NCBI RefSeq assembly: GCF_900113935.1
Contig: NZ_FORF01000017.1
Coordinates: 1 to 64,000, forward strand
Direction of reading: 5' to 3'
Length of the DNA stretch: 64,000 bases
From: Aquamicrobium aerolatum DSM 21857
GTDB taxonomy: Bacteria; Pseudomonadota; Alphaproteobacteria; Rhizobiales; Rhizobiaceae
Of the stretch, positions 33,881-43,592 are shown in pieces (position 1 is the first letter of the stretch; every line of letters begins with the position of its first letter). A program made the position numbers and the translations under genes. Below the pieces are notes generated by a model. It did no database searches, was not told where the DNA came from, and saw nothing but the letters and a program-made list of their open reading frames with translations.

Positions 33881-35542
33881 ATGAGCGAAGCGGTCGACGC
33901 TATCATTGTGGGTGCAGGACTTGCTGGCCTTGTGGCCGCTATGGAACTGGCGGACGCCGGCAAGCGTGTCGTGATGATCGAGCAGGAGGGTGAGCAGTCG
34001 CTTGGCGGACAGGCGTTCTGGTCCCTCGGCGGCCTGTTCTTTGTCGATAGCCCCGAGCAGCGCCGAATGGGCATACGCGACAGCCGCGATCTTGCGCTAC
34101 AGGATTGGCTCGGCTCTGCGCAATTCGACCGTTCCGAAGATTTCTGGCCACGCCAGGTCGCTGAAGCGTTTGTCGATTTTTCTGCCGGTGAAATGCGGTC
34201 CTGGCTTCACCAAATGGGAATGCGCTGGTTTCCGGTTGTAGGCTGGGCAGAGCGTGGAGGGGGGCACGCCCATGGTCACGGCAACTCGGTTCCGAGATTC
34301 CATCTGACATGGGGCACAGGCCCCGGTGTCCTGGAGCCATTCCTGGCGCGAGTACAGGAGCATCGCAGGAAAGGGCGCATTGCGATCCGTTTCCGTCACC
34401 AGGTCAGTCGCATCCTGCGCGCCGGTGGAATGATCTCAGGTGTAGGCGGCGAAATTCTCGAACCCACCGCAGTCGAACGCGGCCAGCAATCAAGCCGATC
34501 CATCACCGGAGCATTCGAATTGCTGGCTCCGGTCGTCATCGTCACATCCGGCGGAATCGGCGGTAATTTCGAACTGGTCCGCAAGGCCTGGCCAGAGGAC
34601 CGTCTCGGGCCGTGTCCGACGACGATGGTCGCCGGCGTGCCCCATCATGTCGATGGCCGCATGGTTGCCATCACACAGAATGCCGGCGGCGCCGTGATCA
34701 ACGCCGATCGGATGTGGCACTATACCGAAGGTGTGCGCAACTGGGCTCCAATCTGGCCGGCACATGGCATCCGAATTCTGCCCGGTCCCTCGTCGATGTG
34801 GTTCGATGCCTGTGGCGAGCGGCTGCCGGCGCCATATCTTCCCGGCTTCGACACGCTTGGAACGTTGCGGCACATTCTCGCCACGGGGTACGATTATTCT
34901 TGGTTCGTGCTGACCCAGTCGATCATCAAGAAGGAGTTCGCGCTGTCCGGCTCCGAACAGAACCCCGACTTCACATCCAAGAAGTGGCTGAACGTCATCA
35001 GGAGCCGCGTGCTGAACAAGCGTGCGCCAGAGCCGGTCGAGGCTTTCAAGGAAAATGGCAGTGACTTCATTGTCGCCGATACTCTGCCCGAACTCGTTGC
35101 CGGCATGAACGCGCTGACCGGCGACGACCTGATCGATCTCGATCACCTCACCATGCAGATTGAAGCGCGAGATCGCGAGATCGCCAATCCTTTTTCCAAG
35201 GACGCCCAAGTGACCGCCATACGCGGCGCGCGCCAGTATCGCGGTGACAAGCTGGTGCGCACCGCACGGCCCCACCGAATTCTCGATTCTGCTCACGGGC
35301 CATTGATTGCCGTGAAACTTCACATCCTCACACGCAAGACACTGGGTGGCCTGCATACGAATCTGGATAGCCAGGTGCTTGACGAGCATGGCGATCCGAT
35401 CTCCGGCTTGTACGCGGCAGGTGAGGTCGCGGGCTTCGGCGGCGGCGGCTACCACGGTTACAACGCGCTGGAAGGCACGTTTCTCGGCGGCTGCATTTTC
35501 TCCGGGCGCAATGCCGGTCGTCACGCAGCGCAAAACCTGTGA
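33881..35542 (+). CDS. FAD-binding dehydrogenase, COG3573/KsdD-like
   Basis: This 553-residue flavoprotein begins with the FAD dinucleotide motif IIVGAGLAGLVAA (about 8-20) and ends with SGLYAAGEVAGFGGGGYHG, which closes the FAD site. It belongs to the fumarate reductase/3-ketosteroid dehydrogenase-like family but to the predicted-oxidoreductase branch, so steroid activity should not be assumed. The start at ATG 33881 lies behind GGGGGAGGAAAT, a very strong ribosome-binding site. The M20 amidohydrolase gene starts 11 bases downstream and is probably cotranscribed. Confidence 0.85.
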   Translation: MSEAVDAIIVGAGLAGLVAAMELADAGKRVVMIEQEGEQSLGGQAFWSLGGLFFVDSPEQRRMGIRDSRDLALQDWLGSAQFDRSEDFWPRQVAEAFVDFSAGEMRSWLHQMGMRWFPVVGWAERGGGHAHGHGNSVPRFHLTWGTGPGVLEPFLARVQEHRRKGRIAIRFRHQVSRILRAGGMISGVGGEILEPTAVERGQQSSRSITGAFELLAPVVIVTSGGIGGNFELVRKAWPEDRLGPCPTTMVAGVPHHVDGRMVAITQNAGGAVINADRMWHYTEGVRNWAPIWPAHGIRILPGPSSMWFDACGERLPAPYLPGFDTLGTLRHILATGYDYSWFVLTQSIIKKEFALSGSEQNPDFTSKKWLNVIRSRVLNKRAPEPVEAFKENGSDFIVADTLPELVAGMNALTGDDLIDLDHLTMQIEARDREIANPFSKDAQVTAIRGARQYRGDKLVRTARPHRILDSAHGPLIAVKLHILTRKTLGGLHTNLDSQVLDEHGDPISGLYAAGEVAGFGGGGYHGYNALEGTFLGGCIFSGRNAGRHAAQNL

Positions 35543-35553
35543 AGGATCATGAC

Positions 35554-36702
35554 ATGGGCCTGACTCCTGAAGACATGAGCGAACTGATCGCCTTTCGCCA
35601 TGAGTTGCACCGGTTTCCAGAAATCTCGAACGAAGAAGAACACACCGCGCAGCGTGTTGTCGATTTTCTCGCAAACACCAATCCCGGCAATGTGATCACA
35701 AATCTCGGCGGTTACGGCGTGGCGCTGGTTTATGACGGCGATGAGCCCGGCCCCACAATCCTGTTTCGAAGCGAACTGGATGCACTGCCGATTGAAGAAG
35801 TTTCCCAGATCCCACATCGCTCGACCGTCGCCGGGAAATCGCACATGTGCGGGCATGACGGACATACTGCAATTCTCGCTGCGTTGGCGCGGCAGTTCGG
35901 CAGGCAGAAGCCGGCCCGGGGCAAAGTTGTCCTGATGTTCCAGCCGGCCGAAGAGACCGGCAACGGTGCGGCTGGTGTGGTCAGCGATCCGCGCTATGAC
36001 GATATCCGGCCGGATTTCGCGTTTTCGCTTCACAATTTGCCTGGAACACCCTTGGGGCATGTTCGCCTCAAGCCGGGCGTCGTCAATTGTGCCTCTCGCG
36101 GAATGCGCATCACGCTTGAAGGCAAGACTGCTCACTCATCGATGCCCGAAACGGGCATCTCTCCGATGTGGGCGATCGCCACGCTGATGCCAGCGCTGGT
36201 CGGGTTGGGCAGCGGGAGCTTCAATGATGACGAGTTCTCGATGATCACCGTCACCCATGCTTCGATGGGTGAGCCTGTGTTCGGCATTGCACCCGGCCAT
36301 GCCGAACTGCGTATCACCCTTCGCACGCGTCTCGACGAACGCATGGCTGCCTTATGCGCCGACGCCGAGGCGATGGCTCAGGAAGCCGCTTCTCGCAACG
36401 GGCTGACAGCAGCTTTCGACTACCACGAGATCTTTGTCGCCAGCATCAATGCGCCCGAAGCCGTTGAGCATCTGCGCACCGCGCTTGACGCCGAGGGTAT
36501 TTCTCACGACGAGGCCGAATTGCCGATGCGCGCATCGGAAGATTTTGGCACATTCGGGCATGGCGCAAAATCCGCGATGCTATTTCTGGGTGCAGGCACG
36601 GACCATCCGCAACTGCACAACCCCGATTATGATTTTCCCGACGATCTGATCGAGATCGGCACACGCATCTTCATGCGCACCGCTCGAAATCTCGTCGGAT
36701 AG
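35554..36702 (+). CDS. M20-family metal-dependent amidohydrolase
   Basis: The 382-residue protein is of the M20D type (hippurate, IAA-amino-acid or N-acyl-amino-acid hydrolases). Metal ligands are visible in MCGHDGHTA (about 96-104), FQPAEETGNG (Glu-Glu about 130) and HNLPG, and the dimerisation domain carries KTAHSSMPETGISP. The C-terminal His near residue 359 (DHPQLHNPDY) is the remaining ligand. The ATG at 35554 is preceded by AAGGA. The physiological substrate is unknown. Confidence 0.88.
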   Translation: MGLTPEDMSELIAFRHELHRFPEISNEEEHTAQRVVDFLANTNPGNVITNLGGYGVALVYDGDEPGPTILFRSELDALPIEEVSQIPHRSTVAGKSHMCGHDGHTAILAALARQFGRQKPARGKVVLMFQPAEETGNGAAGVVSDPRYDDIRPDFAFSLHNLPGTPLGHVRLKPGVVNCASRGMRITLEGKTAHSSMPETGISPMWAIATLMPALVGLGSGSFNDDEFSMITVTHASMGEPVFGIAPGHAELRITLRTRLDERMAALCADAEAMAQEAASRNGLTAAFDYHEIFVASINAPEAVEHLRTALDAEGISHDEAELPMRASEDFGTFGHGAKSAMLFLGAGTDHPQLHNPDYDFPDDLIEIGTRIFMRTARNLVG

Positions 36703-36707
36703 AAGGC

Positions 36708-38510
36708 CTATTCGGCAGCTTTCGAAAAGGCCTCGCCGCCAACGTCGAATTGCAATTTGGCCAAGCGCGCATACACGCCGCCCTTGGCAACAAGACTGCG
36801 ATGGGTGCCCTCTTCGACGATGCGTCCGTCTTCCATCACGAAAATGCGGTCGGCCTTCAACACTGTAGCCAGACGATGAGCGACGACGATTGTCGTGCGT
36901 CCTTCCATCAGCCGGTCGAGCGCCTGTTGTACCAGCGTCTCGCTCTCGGCATCCAGCGCCGATGTTGCCTCATCGAGCAGTAGAATCGGCGCATCGCGCA
37001 GGATGGCCCGGGCAATCGCCACGCGCTGGCGCTGACCACCGGAAAGCGTAACACCGCGCTCGCCAAGCTCGGTATCATAGCCATCCGTCAACCGGGAGAT
37101 GAAGATGTCAGCATGGGCGTCGCGCGCAGCAGCCTCGATATCGGACCGGCTTGCTCCCGGCTTGCCAAATGCAATGTTGTCGGCTGCTGTGGCGGCGAAG
37201 ATGGTAACGTCCTGCGGCACGATCGCGATACGGCTGCGAACGTCTGCCGGGTCTGCCTCCCGCACATCCACGCCGTCGATCAGGATCTTGCCCTCGAGCG
37301 GATCGTAGAACCGCATCAACATCGAAAAGACCGTGCTCTTGCCAGCACCCGATGCACCGACAATCGCAACCGTCTCCCCCGGCTGAACTGCAAATGTCAG
37401 TCCCTCAAGGGCCGAATGGCCGGGCCGTGTCGGGTAGGCAAAACGCACATCATGGAATTCCACCTTGCCTGCGGCGGGCTCCGGCATCATTGCAGGCTGG
37501 CTGGGAGCCGTAATTGCGGGCACTTCATCCAGAAGCTCGGTCAGACGCTCAGCCGCCCCGGCCGCCTGGTTCAGCTCGCCCCAGACCTCCGAAAGTGCAC
37601 CCAGCGCGCCGGCGGCAAACACCGCATAGAGCAAGAATTGTCCCAGCGTCCCCGCCGACAAATTGCCGGAAAGGACGTCGCCTGCACCGATCCACAACAC
37701 AGCCACAACCGACGTGAAAATCGTGAAGATGGCAAAGAAAGTCAAAAATGCCCGTGCAAACACCGATGCGCGCGCCGCGCGGAACGCAGTTTCCACTGCA
37801 TCGGCAAAGCGTTTGGTCACCAGCCCCTCATTGGTGAAGGCCTGGAGCGTCCGCACTGCGCCAATCTGCTCGCTCGCATAAGCGCTGGCTTGCGCAAGCG
37901 TGTCCTGGGCTAGGCGCGATTTGCGACGTACCGATCGCCCGAACGCTATGAGCGGCACAACGACGACCGGAATTGCTGCAATCACCAACGCCGACAGCTT
38001 CGGGCTCGTCACCACCATCATCCCCAGCGCACCGAGGCCCATGATGAGATTTCGCAACGCCACCGAGGCAGTTGCCCCAACAGCGGACTTGATCTGCGTT
38101 GTGTCGGCAGTCAGCCGCGAGACGATCTCACCCGACTGGGTCCGGTCAAAGAACGCAGGCGACAGCGTCGCAACATGCGAAAATACATCGCGCCTGACAT
38201 CGGACACGACGCGCTCGCCAAGCGTGATGACAAAATAGTACCGGGTGGCCGACGCCAGAGCGAGAATGCTCACCAGCACGATCAGCATGGTGAAATAATT
38301 GGCCATGAAGCCGGAATTGGTTTCGCTGAAACCATGGTCGATCATCCGCCGCACCGCGATCGGCAGGGTCAGCGTCGTGACCGCGGCTGCGACCAGGGAG
38401 ATGAGCGCGCCGATGACCAACGCGCGGTAGCGGGCCAGATACGGGACGAGACGCCGCAATGGGCCGATGGACCGACCTTTGCGTTCGCCGTTCATGATTT
38501 CTCTTGCCAT
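36708..38510 (-). CDS. ABC exporter with fused permease and ATPase (MsbA-like)
   Basis: The 600-residue half-transporter has six N-terminal membrane helices (PF00664, about 30-300) and a C-terminal ATPase. The latter shows Walker A GASGAGKST (about 392-400), the signature LSGGQRQR and Walker B ILLLDEATSALD. Homologues are called MsbA-like or multidrug/lipid exporters and act as homodimers; lipid A export cannot be claimed here. The ATG at 38510 follows AGGAAGGG. It is convergent with the amidohydrolase (five-base gap) and divergent from rpmE. Confidence 0.88.
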   Translation of the reverse strand: MAREIMNGERKGRSIGPLRRLVPYLARYRALVIGALISLVAAAVTTLTLPIAVRRMIDHGFSETNSGFMANYFTMLIVLVSILALASATRYYFVITLGERVVSDVRRDVFSHVATLSPAFFDRTQSGEIVSRLTADTTQIKSAVGATASVALRNLIMGLGALGMMVVTSPKLSALVIAAIPVVVVPLIAFGRSVRRKSRLAQDTLAQASAYASEQIGAVRTLQAFTNEGLVTKRFADAVETAFRAARASVFARAFLTFFAIFTIFTSVVAVLWIGAGDVLSGNLSAGTLGQFLLYAVFAAGALGALSEVWGELNQAAGAAERLTELLDEVPAITAPSQPAMMPEPAAGKVEFHDVRFAYPTRPGHSALEGLTFAVQPGETVAIVGASGAGKSTVFSMLMRFYDPLEGKILIDGVDVREADPADVRSRIAIVPQDVTIFAATAADNIAFGKPGASRSDIEAAARDAHADIFISRLTDGYDTELGERGVTLSGGQRQRVAIARAILRDAPILLLDEATSALDAESETLVQQALDRLMEGRTTIVVAHRLATVLKADRIFVMEDGRIVEEGTHRSLVAKGGVYARLAKLQFDVGGEAFSKAAE

Positions 38511-38698
38511 GAGCCCTTCCTGTGCCGTATCGGCGAAATTGCCGTGCCACCGGCCTTGTGAATTCAAACCGGCTCCTGTATATGCCAGCCGACTGTTTTT
38601 GGAGCCGCAGCTTCCTTAGCCGCGGCTTCAGGTTTTGATAGTGGGCGCATCGCCGCAGCGAAGCGCGCGCGTTAGCCCCGAAAGCCAGGACGACACCG

Positions 38699-38920
38699 AT
38701 GAAGACCGATATCCATCCAGACTACCACACCATCAAAGTCGTGATGACCGATGGCACCGAGTACCTCACCCGCTCCACCTGGGGCAAGGAAGGCGACACG
38801 ATGAACCTCGACATCGACCCGACCACCCATCCGGCCTGGACCGGTGCGTCGCAGACGCTGATGGACCGTGGCGGCCGCGTTTCCAAGTTCAAGAAGCGCT
38901 ACGAAGGCCTCGGTATCTGA
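38699..38920 (+). CDS. rpmE: 50S ribosomal protein L31 (zinc-free form)
   Basis: L31 bridges the two ribosomal subunits. The 73-residue protein opens with [19 protein letters not shown] and contains [16 protein letters not shown] and HPAWTG, which identify it. The four zinc-binding cysteines of the enterobacterial form are all absent, as is usual in alphaproteobacteria, so it needs no zinc. AGGACG lies nine bases before the ATG. A possible hairpin (38603-38627, AGCCGC and GCGGCT) precedes it and a strong terminator follows. Confidence 0.96.
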   Translation: MKTDIHPDYHTIKVVMTDGTEYLTRSTWGKEGDTMNLDIDPTTHPAWTGASQTLMDRGGRVSKFKKRYEGLGI

Positions 38921-38996
38921 TACCGCATGCCCGAAACAAGACTTGTCTCGGTATAGAGATGCCGTAGTCACAAGCCTTGCGCCAAATCAAATACAG

Positions 38997-39026
38997 AAAA
39001 ACCCGCCAGTTTGGCGGGTTTTTTTT
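38997..39026. terminator. Strong rho-independent terminator, bidirectional
   Basis: AAAAACCCGCCAGTTTGGCG continues into GGTTTTTTTT: a stem of ACCCGCCA-class pairs with A- and T-runs on both sides, between convergent rpmE (+) and yebC (-). Confidence 0.93.
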
Positions 39027-39138
39027 GTGCTCAGTCGCGCTTGGGCTCAAATCATCCCGAGGTCGCAGAGATTCAGCTTGCTGCAAAAGCGAGCGCGCGG
39101 CTCCGGCCATATCAAGCAACCGGAACCGCGAAACCGTC

Positions 39139-39888
39139 CTACACGGCGCTGAGCTTGGCCATGGTCTCGTCGTCGACTTCAAAGTTGGCGTAAACGTTCT
39201 GAACGTCATCGTCGTCTTCAAGCGTCGCCACCAGTTTGAGGATTGAACGTGCGCGATCCTCGTCGACTGGCGTATTGGTCTGCGGCTTCCAGATCGTCTT
39301 GACCGATTCGGGTTCGCCAAGGGCAGCCTCAAGCGCAGCCGTGACCTCGCCGACACTTTCAAAGGCGCAAAGGATGACGTGGCTTTCATCATCGGATTCG
39401 ACATCGTCAGCACCGGCTTCGATGGCGGCTTCCATCACCTTGTCGGCATCGCCTGCCGCCGCGCTATAGACGATCTCGCCAACGCGATCCCACAGGAACG
39501 ACACCGAACCGGTTTCGCCCAGTGCGCCGCCCGCCTTGGTGAAGGCTGCGCGGACGGTCGAGGCCGTGCGATTGCGATTATCTGTCAACGCCTCGACGAT
39601 GACAGCGATACCACCGGGGCCGTAGCCTTCGTAGCGGACTTCGTCGTAGTTCTCGCTATCGCTGCCCGACGCCTTGTTGATGGCGCGCTGGATGTTGTCC
39701 TTCGGCATCGACTGCGCCTTGGCGTTCTGGATCGCAAGGCGCAAGCGGGCGTTCATGCTGGGGTCGGGAGCGCCCATCTTGGCCGCGACAGTGATCTCGC
39801 GCGCAAGCTTGGAAAACATCTTCGAGCGAACGGCGTCCTGCCGGCCCTTGCGATGCATGATGTTCTTGAATTGTGAGTGACCTGCCAT
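39139..39888 (-). CDS. YebC/PmpR-family protein (translation/transcription regulator)
   Basis: The 249-residue product has the invariant N-terminus [18 protein letters not shown], the middle block [30 protein letters not shown] and the C-terminal [15 protein letters not shown]. Members were described as transcription regulators (PmpR) and more recently as relieving ribosome stalling at polyproline. The ATG at 39888 follows AGGGG and is clearly the correct start. In many Rhizobiales it lies directly upstream of ruvC; in this window it is about 18 kb from it, between terC and rpmE. Confidence 0.95.
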   Translation of the reverse strand: MAGHSQFKNIMHRKGRQDAVRSKMFSKLAREITVAAKMGAPDPSMNARLRLAIQNAKAQSMPKDNIQRAINKASGSDSENYDEVRYEGYGPGGIAVIVEALTDNRNRTASTVRAAFTKAGGALGETGSVSFLWDRVGEIVYSAAAGDADKVMEAAIEAGADDVESDDESHVILCAFESVGEVTAALEAALGEPESVKTIWKPQTNTPVDEDRARSILKLVATLEDDDDVQNVYANFEVDDETMAKLSAV

Positions 39889-39979
39889 AACACCCCTGTT
39901 CGGACTTTTCCCAACGTGTTGAATGCCGGGGCTTATAGATAAAACGCCGGGAAACGTCCAGCCAAGGCACTGGCCAGCC

Positions 39980-39997
39980 GAGGTGCCGAAGCACCTC
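39980..39997. other. Perfect hairpin overlapping the terC stop codon
   Basis: GAGGTGC-CGAA-GCACCTC pairs perfectly over seven bases; on the minus strand the loop is TTCG. It overlaps the terC stop and has no T-run, so it may protect the 3' end or act as a weak terminator. Confidence 0.4.
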
Positions 39998-40769
39998 AAC
40001 TGTCAGGAAGGCTGTGCTGCGGACTACGAGCACCGGCGCGCCGGCGACGCGACAGCATATTCAGAATCTCCACCAAAGCAGAAAATCCCATCGCCACGTA
40101 GATGTAGCCCTTGGGGACATGGAAACCCATGCCTTCGGCAATGAGGGTCATGCCGATCATCAGCAGGAACGCGAGCGCCAGCATAACGATGGTGGGATTT
40201 CGCTCAATGAAGCGGGACAACGGGTTCACCGCCAGAAGCATCGCGACCACAGCGACAATAACCGCGATATACATGATGGCGATCTCATCGGTCATACCGA
40301 CCGCAGTGATGATGGAGTCGATCGAGAACACCAGATCGAGCAGCAGGATCTGGAAGACTGCGCCCGCAAAGGACAAAGTGACTACATCTGAGACCATGTT
40401 GCCTTTGCTGTCTTGCGGGTCGACCGAATGATGGATTTCCTTCGTTGCCTTCCACACAAGAAACAGACCGCCGACGATCAGGATAATATCGCGCCATGAG
40501 AATGGCTGATCGAACAAAGTGAAGAGGGGATTGGTCAGCTGGACGATCCAGGCAACGGTTGCCAGCAGCAAAAGTCGCATCAATAGCGCGGCGCCGATTC
40601 CGATACGGCGTGCACTCACTCGATGCTCTGGGGGGAGTTTGTTGGTCAGGATCGAAATAAAGATGAGATTGTCGATGCCCAGAACAACCTCGATCACCAC
40701 GAGGGTCAAAAGCGCAACCCATGCCGTCGGGTCGTTGATCCAGTCGAAGAACCCGGCAAAAAACTCCAT
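39996..40769 (-). CDS. TerC-family integral membrane protein
   Basis: The 257-residue protein has about seven membrane segments and the TerC (PF03741) signature: [15 protein letters not shown] near residue 27 and [19 protein letters not shown] near residue 135, with paired Asp residues that may bind metal. TerC relatives export manganese or confer tellurite resistance and are proposed to load metals on secreted proteins. The start at ATG 40769 is chosen because it gives the usual short N-terminus; the ribosome-binding site is weak. No CBS or transporter-associated domain follows, so it is a minimal TerC. Confidence 0.9.
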   Translation of the reverse strand: MEFFAGFFDWINDPTAWVALLTLVVIEVVLGIDNLIFISILTNKLPPEHRVSARRIGIGAALLMRLLLLATVAWIVQLTNPLFTLFDQPFSWRDIILIVGGLFLVWKATKEIHHSVDPQDSKGNMVSDVVTLSFAGAVFQILLLDLVFSIDSIITAVGMTDEIAIMYIAVIVAVVAMLLAVNPLSRFIERNPTIVMLALAFLLMIGMTLIAEGMGFHVPKGYIYVAMGFSALVEILNMLSRRRRAGARSPQHSLPDS

Positions 40770-40929
40770 AGAAAACACCCGCGTGTTGAAAGAATGGCGC
40801 AATAAATTATCCGCGTCGCGTCACTTCCGACAACGCGACCAGCGCCCTAAAATGCGCGAGCTGAATTTCCGTTCCAAACAAATAGGTGAAATTGCATGGC
40901 AGAAGATGTCTGACGCCGCTGCACGGTTA

Positions 40930-41754
40930 TCAGCGCCAGAAGGCTGGAACAGTTTCCTCAAGGCGCGGTCCAAGCCGCAACGGTGCGATCCGTTCGCAAA
41001 GGCCCGTACGATCGGAGATATCCAAACCAACGCCGCAGATCGTCGCCGGTCCGCCAGCAGCCTCAAAGCGGCCACGCGGCACTTTTGACAGGAAGCGATT
41101 GAGCGGCTCTTCCTTGTCCATTCCAAGCGACGAATTGTAGTCGCCGCACATGCCGGCGTCGCTCAGGTAACCAGTGCCGCCATCCAGAATCTGGTGGTCT
41201 GCGGTCGGCTGGTGCGTGTGCGTGCCGACCACAAGGCTCGCCCTGCCGTCGACAAAATGTCCCATGCACATCTTCTCGGACGTTGCCTCGGCGTGAAAAT
41301 CGATCACCACCGCATCGGCGACTTCACCCAATGGACACGCCTCCAGTTCGCGTTCGGCAGCCTGGAAAGGATCATCAAGTTCCGGGTGCATGAACACCCG
41401 GCCCATAATATTCGTCACGAAGACACGAGCGCCGTTCCGTGCCTCATAAAGGCCCGTACCGCGACCCGGCGTGCCGAGCGGGAAGTTTGCCGGACGAATG
41501 AAGCGATCCGAGCGCGACGCAAACTCAAGTGCCTCACGCTGGTCCCAGACGTGGTTTCCAGTCGTCACCACATCGGCGCCCGCATCGAGCGTGCGCAGAT
41601 AGATTTCTTCGGTAATACCAAAGCCGCCAGCTGCGTTCTCGCCATTCACGATGACGAAATCGAGCCGGAAATCGGAAATCAGTCCGGGGAGCTTGTCCCA
41701 AACCGCCGTGCGGCCGGAGCGTCCGACCATGTCGCCAAGAAATAACAGTCTCAT
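40930..41754 (-). CDS. YmdB-family metallophosphoesterase (TIGR00282)
   Basis: The 274-residue enzyme matches the YmdB/TIGR00282 family: FLGDMVGRSGR (about 5-15), VNGENAAGGFGIT, TTGNHVWDQRE and VVGTHTHQPTADHQIL with FHAEATSEK between them. These supply the binuclear metal ligands. YmdB of Bacillus cleaves 2',3'-cAMP; the substrate here is unknown. It starts at 41754, 22 bases after the stop of the 5-formyl-THF cyclo-ligase gene, and is probably cotranscribed with it. Confidence 0.93.
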   Translation of the reverse strand: MRLLFLGDMVGRSGRTAVWDKLPGLISDFRLDFVIVNGENAAGGFGITEEIYLRTLDAGADVVTTGNHVWDQREALEFASRSDRFIRPANFPLGTPGRGTGLYEARNGARVFVTNIMGRVFMHPELDDPFQAAERELEACPLGEVADAVVIDFHAEATSEKMCMGHFVDGRASLVVGTHTHQPTADHQILDGGTGYLSDAGMCGDYNSSLGMDKEEPLNRFLSKVPRGRFEAAGGPATICGVGLDISDRTGLCERIAPLRLGPRLEETVPAFWR

Positions 41755-41776
41755 GGCCGGGCTCTATAGATCAGTT

Positions 41777-42406
41777 CTACGACGCGTGGAAAGCGTTAAT
41801 CGGCGCGTAGGCAGGCGGGCGAGCCGCAAGCGGAAACGATCGAAGGCCCGTATCGCTCAACAATTGATGGAGCTGGACATCATGCGCGGCCTCCGGAACC
41901 CGCGGCACCTCCTGGCAGTCGAAGCCAACCGCAACGAGGCGCGGCGAATGACCATCTGCATGCAGCCTGGCGATCGCACGGTCGTAATATCCCGCGCCGT
42001 AGCCAATTCGGTGACCGCGTGCGTCGAACGCTGCCAGCGGGATGAGCATGACCGACGGCTCGAGCAACGCTGCGTTCCCATCAGGGCCACGCGTCCCAAA
42101 CCCCATGTCGACCAGTGGCGCTCCGCGCTTGAGTTCGCGAAAAACGATGGTCGTCTTGTCGAGGATGGCAGGAAGACACACGCGCATGCCGCTGTCGATC
42201 AGTCGGAACATCAACGGGCGCAGGTCGAGTTCCGAGCGCATGGGCCAAAACCCTGACACGATGGTGCCCGGCTCTATCCGCAGCAGGTCGTTTGCATGTC
42301 CAAGCTGAAGCGCAACTTCGGCGCGCAAAACCGGGTCCAGCGCGTTTCGCCGCGCCAGAGCTTCAGCGCGCAACTGCTTCTTGATGTCCGAAGAGGCAAG
42401 CGACAT
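41777..42406 (-). CDS. 5-formyltetrahydrofolate cyclo-ligase
   Basis: This enzyme returns 5-formyl-THF to the active folate pool as 5,10-methenyl-THF with ATP. The 209 residues include KKQLRAEALARRNAL at the start, FWPMRSELDLRPL, and the diagnostic RGHRIGYGAGYYDRAIA near residue 140. It is encoded downstream of the region that has the shape of a 6S RNA, a neighbourhood found in many proteobacteria. The start at 42406 lacks a clear ribosome-binding site, so the exact N-terminus is uncertain by a few residues. Confidence 0.93.
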   Translation of the reverse strand: MSLASSDIKKQLRAEALARRNALDPVLRAEVALQLGHANDLLRIEPGTIVSGFWPMRSELDLRPLMFRLIDSGMRVCLPAILDKTTIVFRELKRGAPLVDMGFGTRGPDGNAALLEPSVMLIPLAAFDARGHRIGYGAGYYDRAIARLHADGHSPRLVAVGFDCQEVPRVPEAAHDVQLHQLLSDTGLRSFPLAARPPAYAPINAFHAS

Positions 42407-42499
42407 GGGCGATGAACTGGCCAGTACCAGCAGGACAGAAAAGAACAGTAGCGATCCACGACGACCGATGTCGCGGTTGATCCCGGTGGCCTACAAAGT

Positions 42500-42680
42500 A
42501 GGTGGGCGCCGTGTGTCCGAACCCACGGGTTCGGACAGGGACAGCTCCCTAAGGATCAGTAAGGCCCCGGGGAAGTGTTGCTCCTGTCGAGAAGCGCAGA
42601 TCGCTACTGGCGAATATAGGAGGGTAAAGGCATGTGCGCCAGTGGGCATTTGCCTCCCACACGCCGCATCGCCCATCCTT
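42500..42680 (-). ncRNA. ssrS: Probable 6S RNA
   Basis: 6S RNA mimics an open promoter and binds sigma-70 RNA polymerase. The evidence is position (just upstream of 5-formyl-THF cyclo-ligase, same strand) and shape. On the minus strand GGATGGGCG (42670-42678) and GCGTGT near 42658-42664 can pair with ACACGGCGCCCACC (42501-42514) to close a long rod. GTCCGAACCC-GTG-GGTTCGGAC (42514-42536) is a strong internal hairpin beside the expected central bubble. The end sequence CACCTACTTTGTAGG recalls alphaproteobacterial 6S RNAs. Boundaries are approximate. Confidence 0.55.
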
Positions 42681-42734
42681 GCCCTTGCCACATGCCGGTA
42701 CTAGTGTCGCCCGCGACAATCGGGAGAGCATTGC

Positions 42735-43574
42735 ATGCGCTTTGAAGGAACGGCGGCCTATGTTGCCGACAAGGATCTGATGGTTGCCGTCAACGCGGCC
42801 ATCGCACTTGAACGCCCCTTGCTGGTCAAGGGCGAGCCGGGCACCGGCAAGACGGAACTCGCCAAGCAGATTGCCTCGTCGCTGGGTCTGGAGCTGATCG
42901 AATGGAACGTAAAATCCACCACCCGCGCACAGCAGGGACTTTATGAGTACGACGCAGTCTCACGTCTGCGCGACAGCCAGCTTGGCGACGAGCGGTTCAA
43001 CGACATCTCCAACTACATTCGCCATGGCAAGCTGTGGGAAGCGTTCACGACCGACAAGAAGGTGGTGCTGCTGATCGATGAGATCGACAAGGCTGACATC
43101 GAGTTTCCAAACGACCTGCTGCAGGAGTTGGACAAGATGGAGTTCCACGTCTACGAGACCGGCGAAACCATTCGCGCAAAGCACCGCCCGATCGTCATCA
43201 TCACGTCGAACAATGAGAAAGAGCTGCCAGACGCGTTTCTGCGCCGCTGCTTCTTCCACTACATTCGCTTTCCCGACATCGAGACGCTGCACCGGATCGT
43301 CGAAGTTCACTATCCCGGCATCAAGCAGAAGCTGGTGAGCGCAGCGCTGACGCAGTTTTACGAAGTCCGAGAAGTTGCCGGCCTGAAGAAAAAGCCCTCG
43401 ACTTCCGAGGCTCTCGACTGGATCCGCCTGCTCGTTGCTGACGATGTCTCGCCCGAAGACCTGCGCGGCGATGCAAAGAACGCCCTGCCCCGCCTCCACG
43501 GCGCGCTGCTCAAGAACGAACAGGACGTTCACCTCTTCGAGCGGCTCGCATTTCTGGCGCGCCGACAAGGCTAG
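42735..43574 (+). CDS. MoxR-family AAA+ ATPase
   Basis: The 279-residue protein is a MoxR-type AAA+ chaperone ATPase: Walker A VKGEPGTGKTEL (about 31-42), Walker B VVLLIDEIDKAD (about 110-121), sensor-1 IITSNNEKELPDAFLRRC with the arginine finger. Such ATPases act with a VWA-domain protein to mature or insert cofactors; the VWA partner is encoded at 44045. The start ATG follows GGGAGA by eight bases. A GNAT gene separates the pair but all three are tightly spaced in one operon. Confidence 0.93.
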   Translation: MRFEGTAAYVADKDLMVAVNAAIALERPLLVKGEPGTGKTELAKQIASSLGLELIEWNVKSTTRAQQGLYEYDAVSRLRDSQLGDERFNDISNYIRHGKLWEAFTTDKKVVLLIDEIDKADIEFPNDLLQELDKMEFHVYETGETIRAKHRPIVIITSNNEKELPDAFLRRCFFHYIRFPDIETLHRIVEVHYPGIKQKLVSAALTQFYEVREVAGLKKKPSTSEALDWIRLLVADDVSPEDLRGDAKNALPRLHGALLKNEQDVHLFERLAFLARRQG

Positions 43575-43592
43575 CATCAGCAGAGAACCCGC

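Noticed and set aside
33881-35542. 3-ketosteroid dehydrogenase
   Set aside because: Only the general FAD fold is shared; no other steroid-degradation gene is in the window, so the name would overreach.
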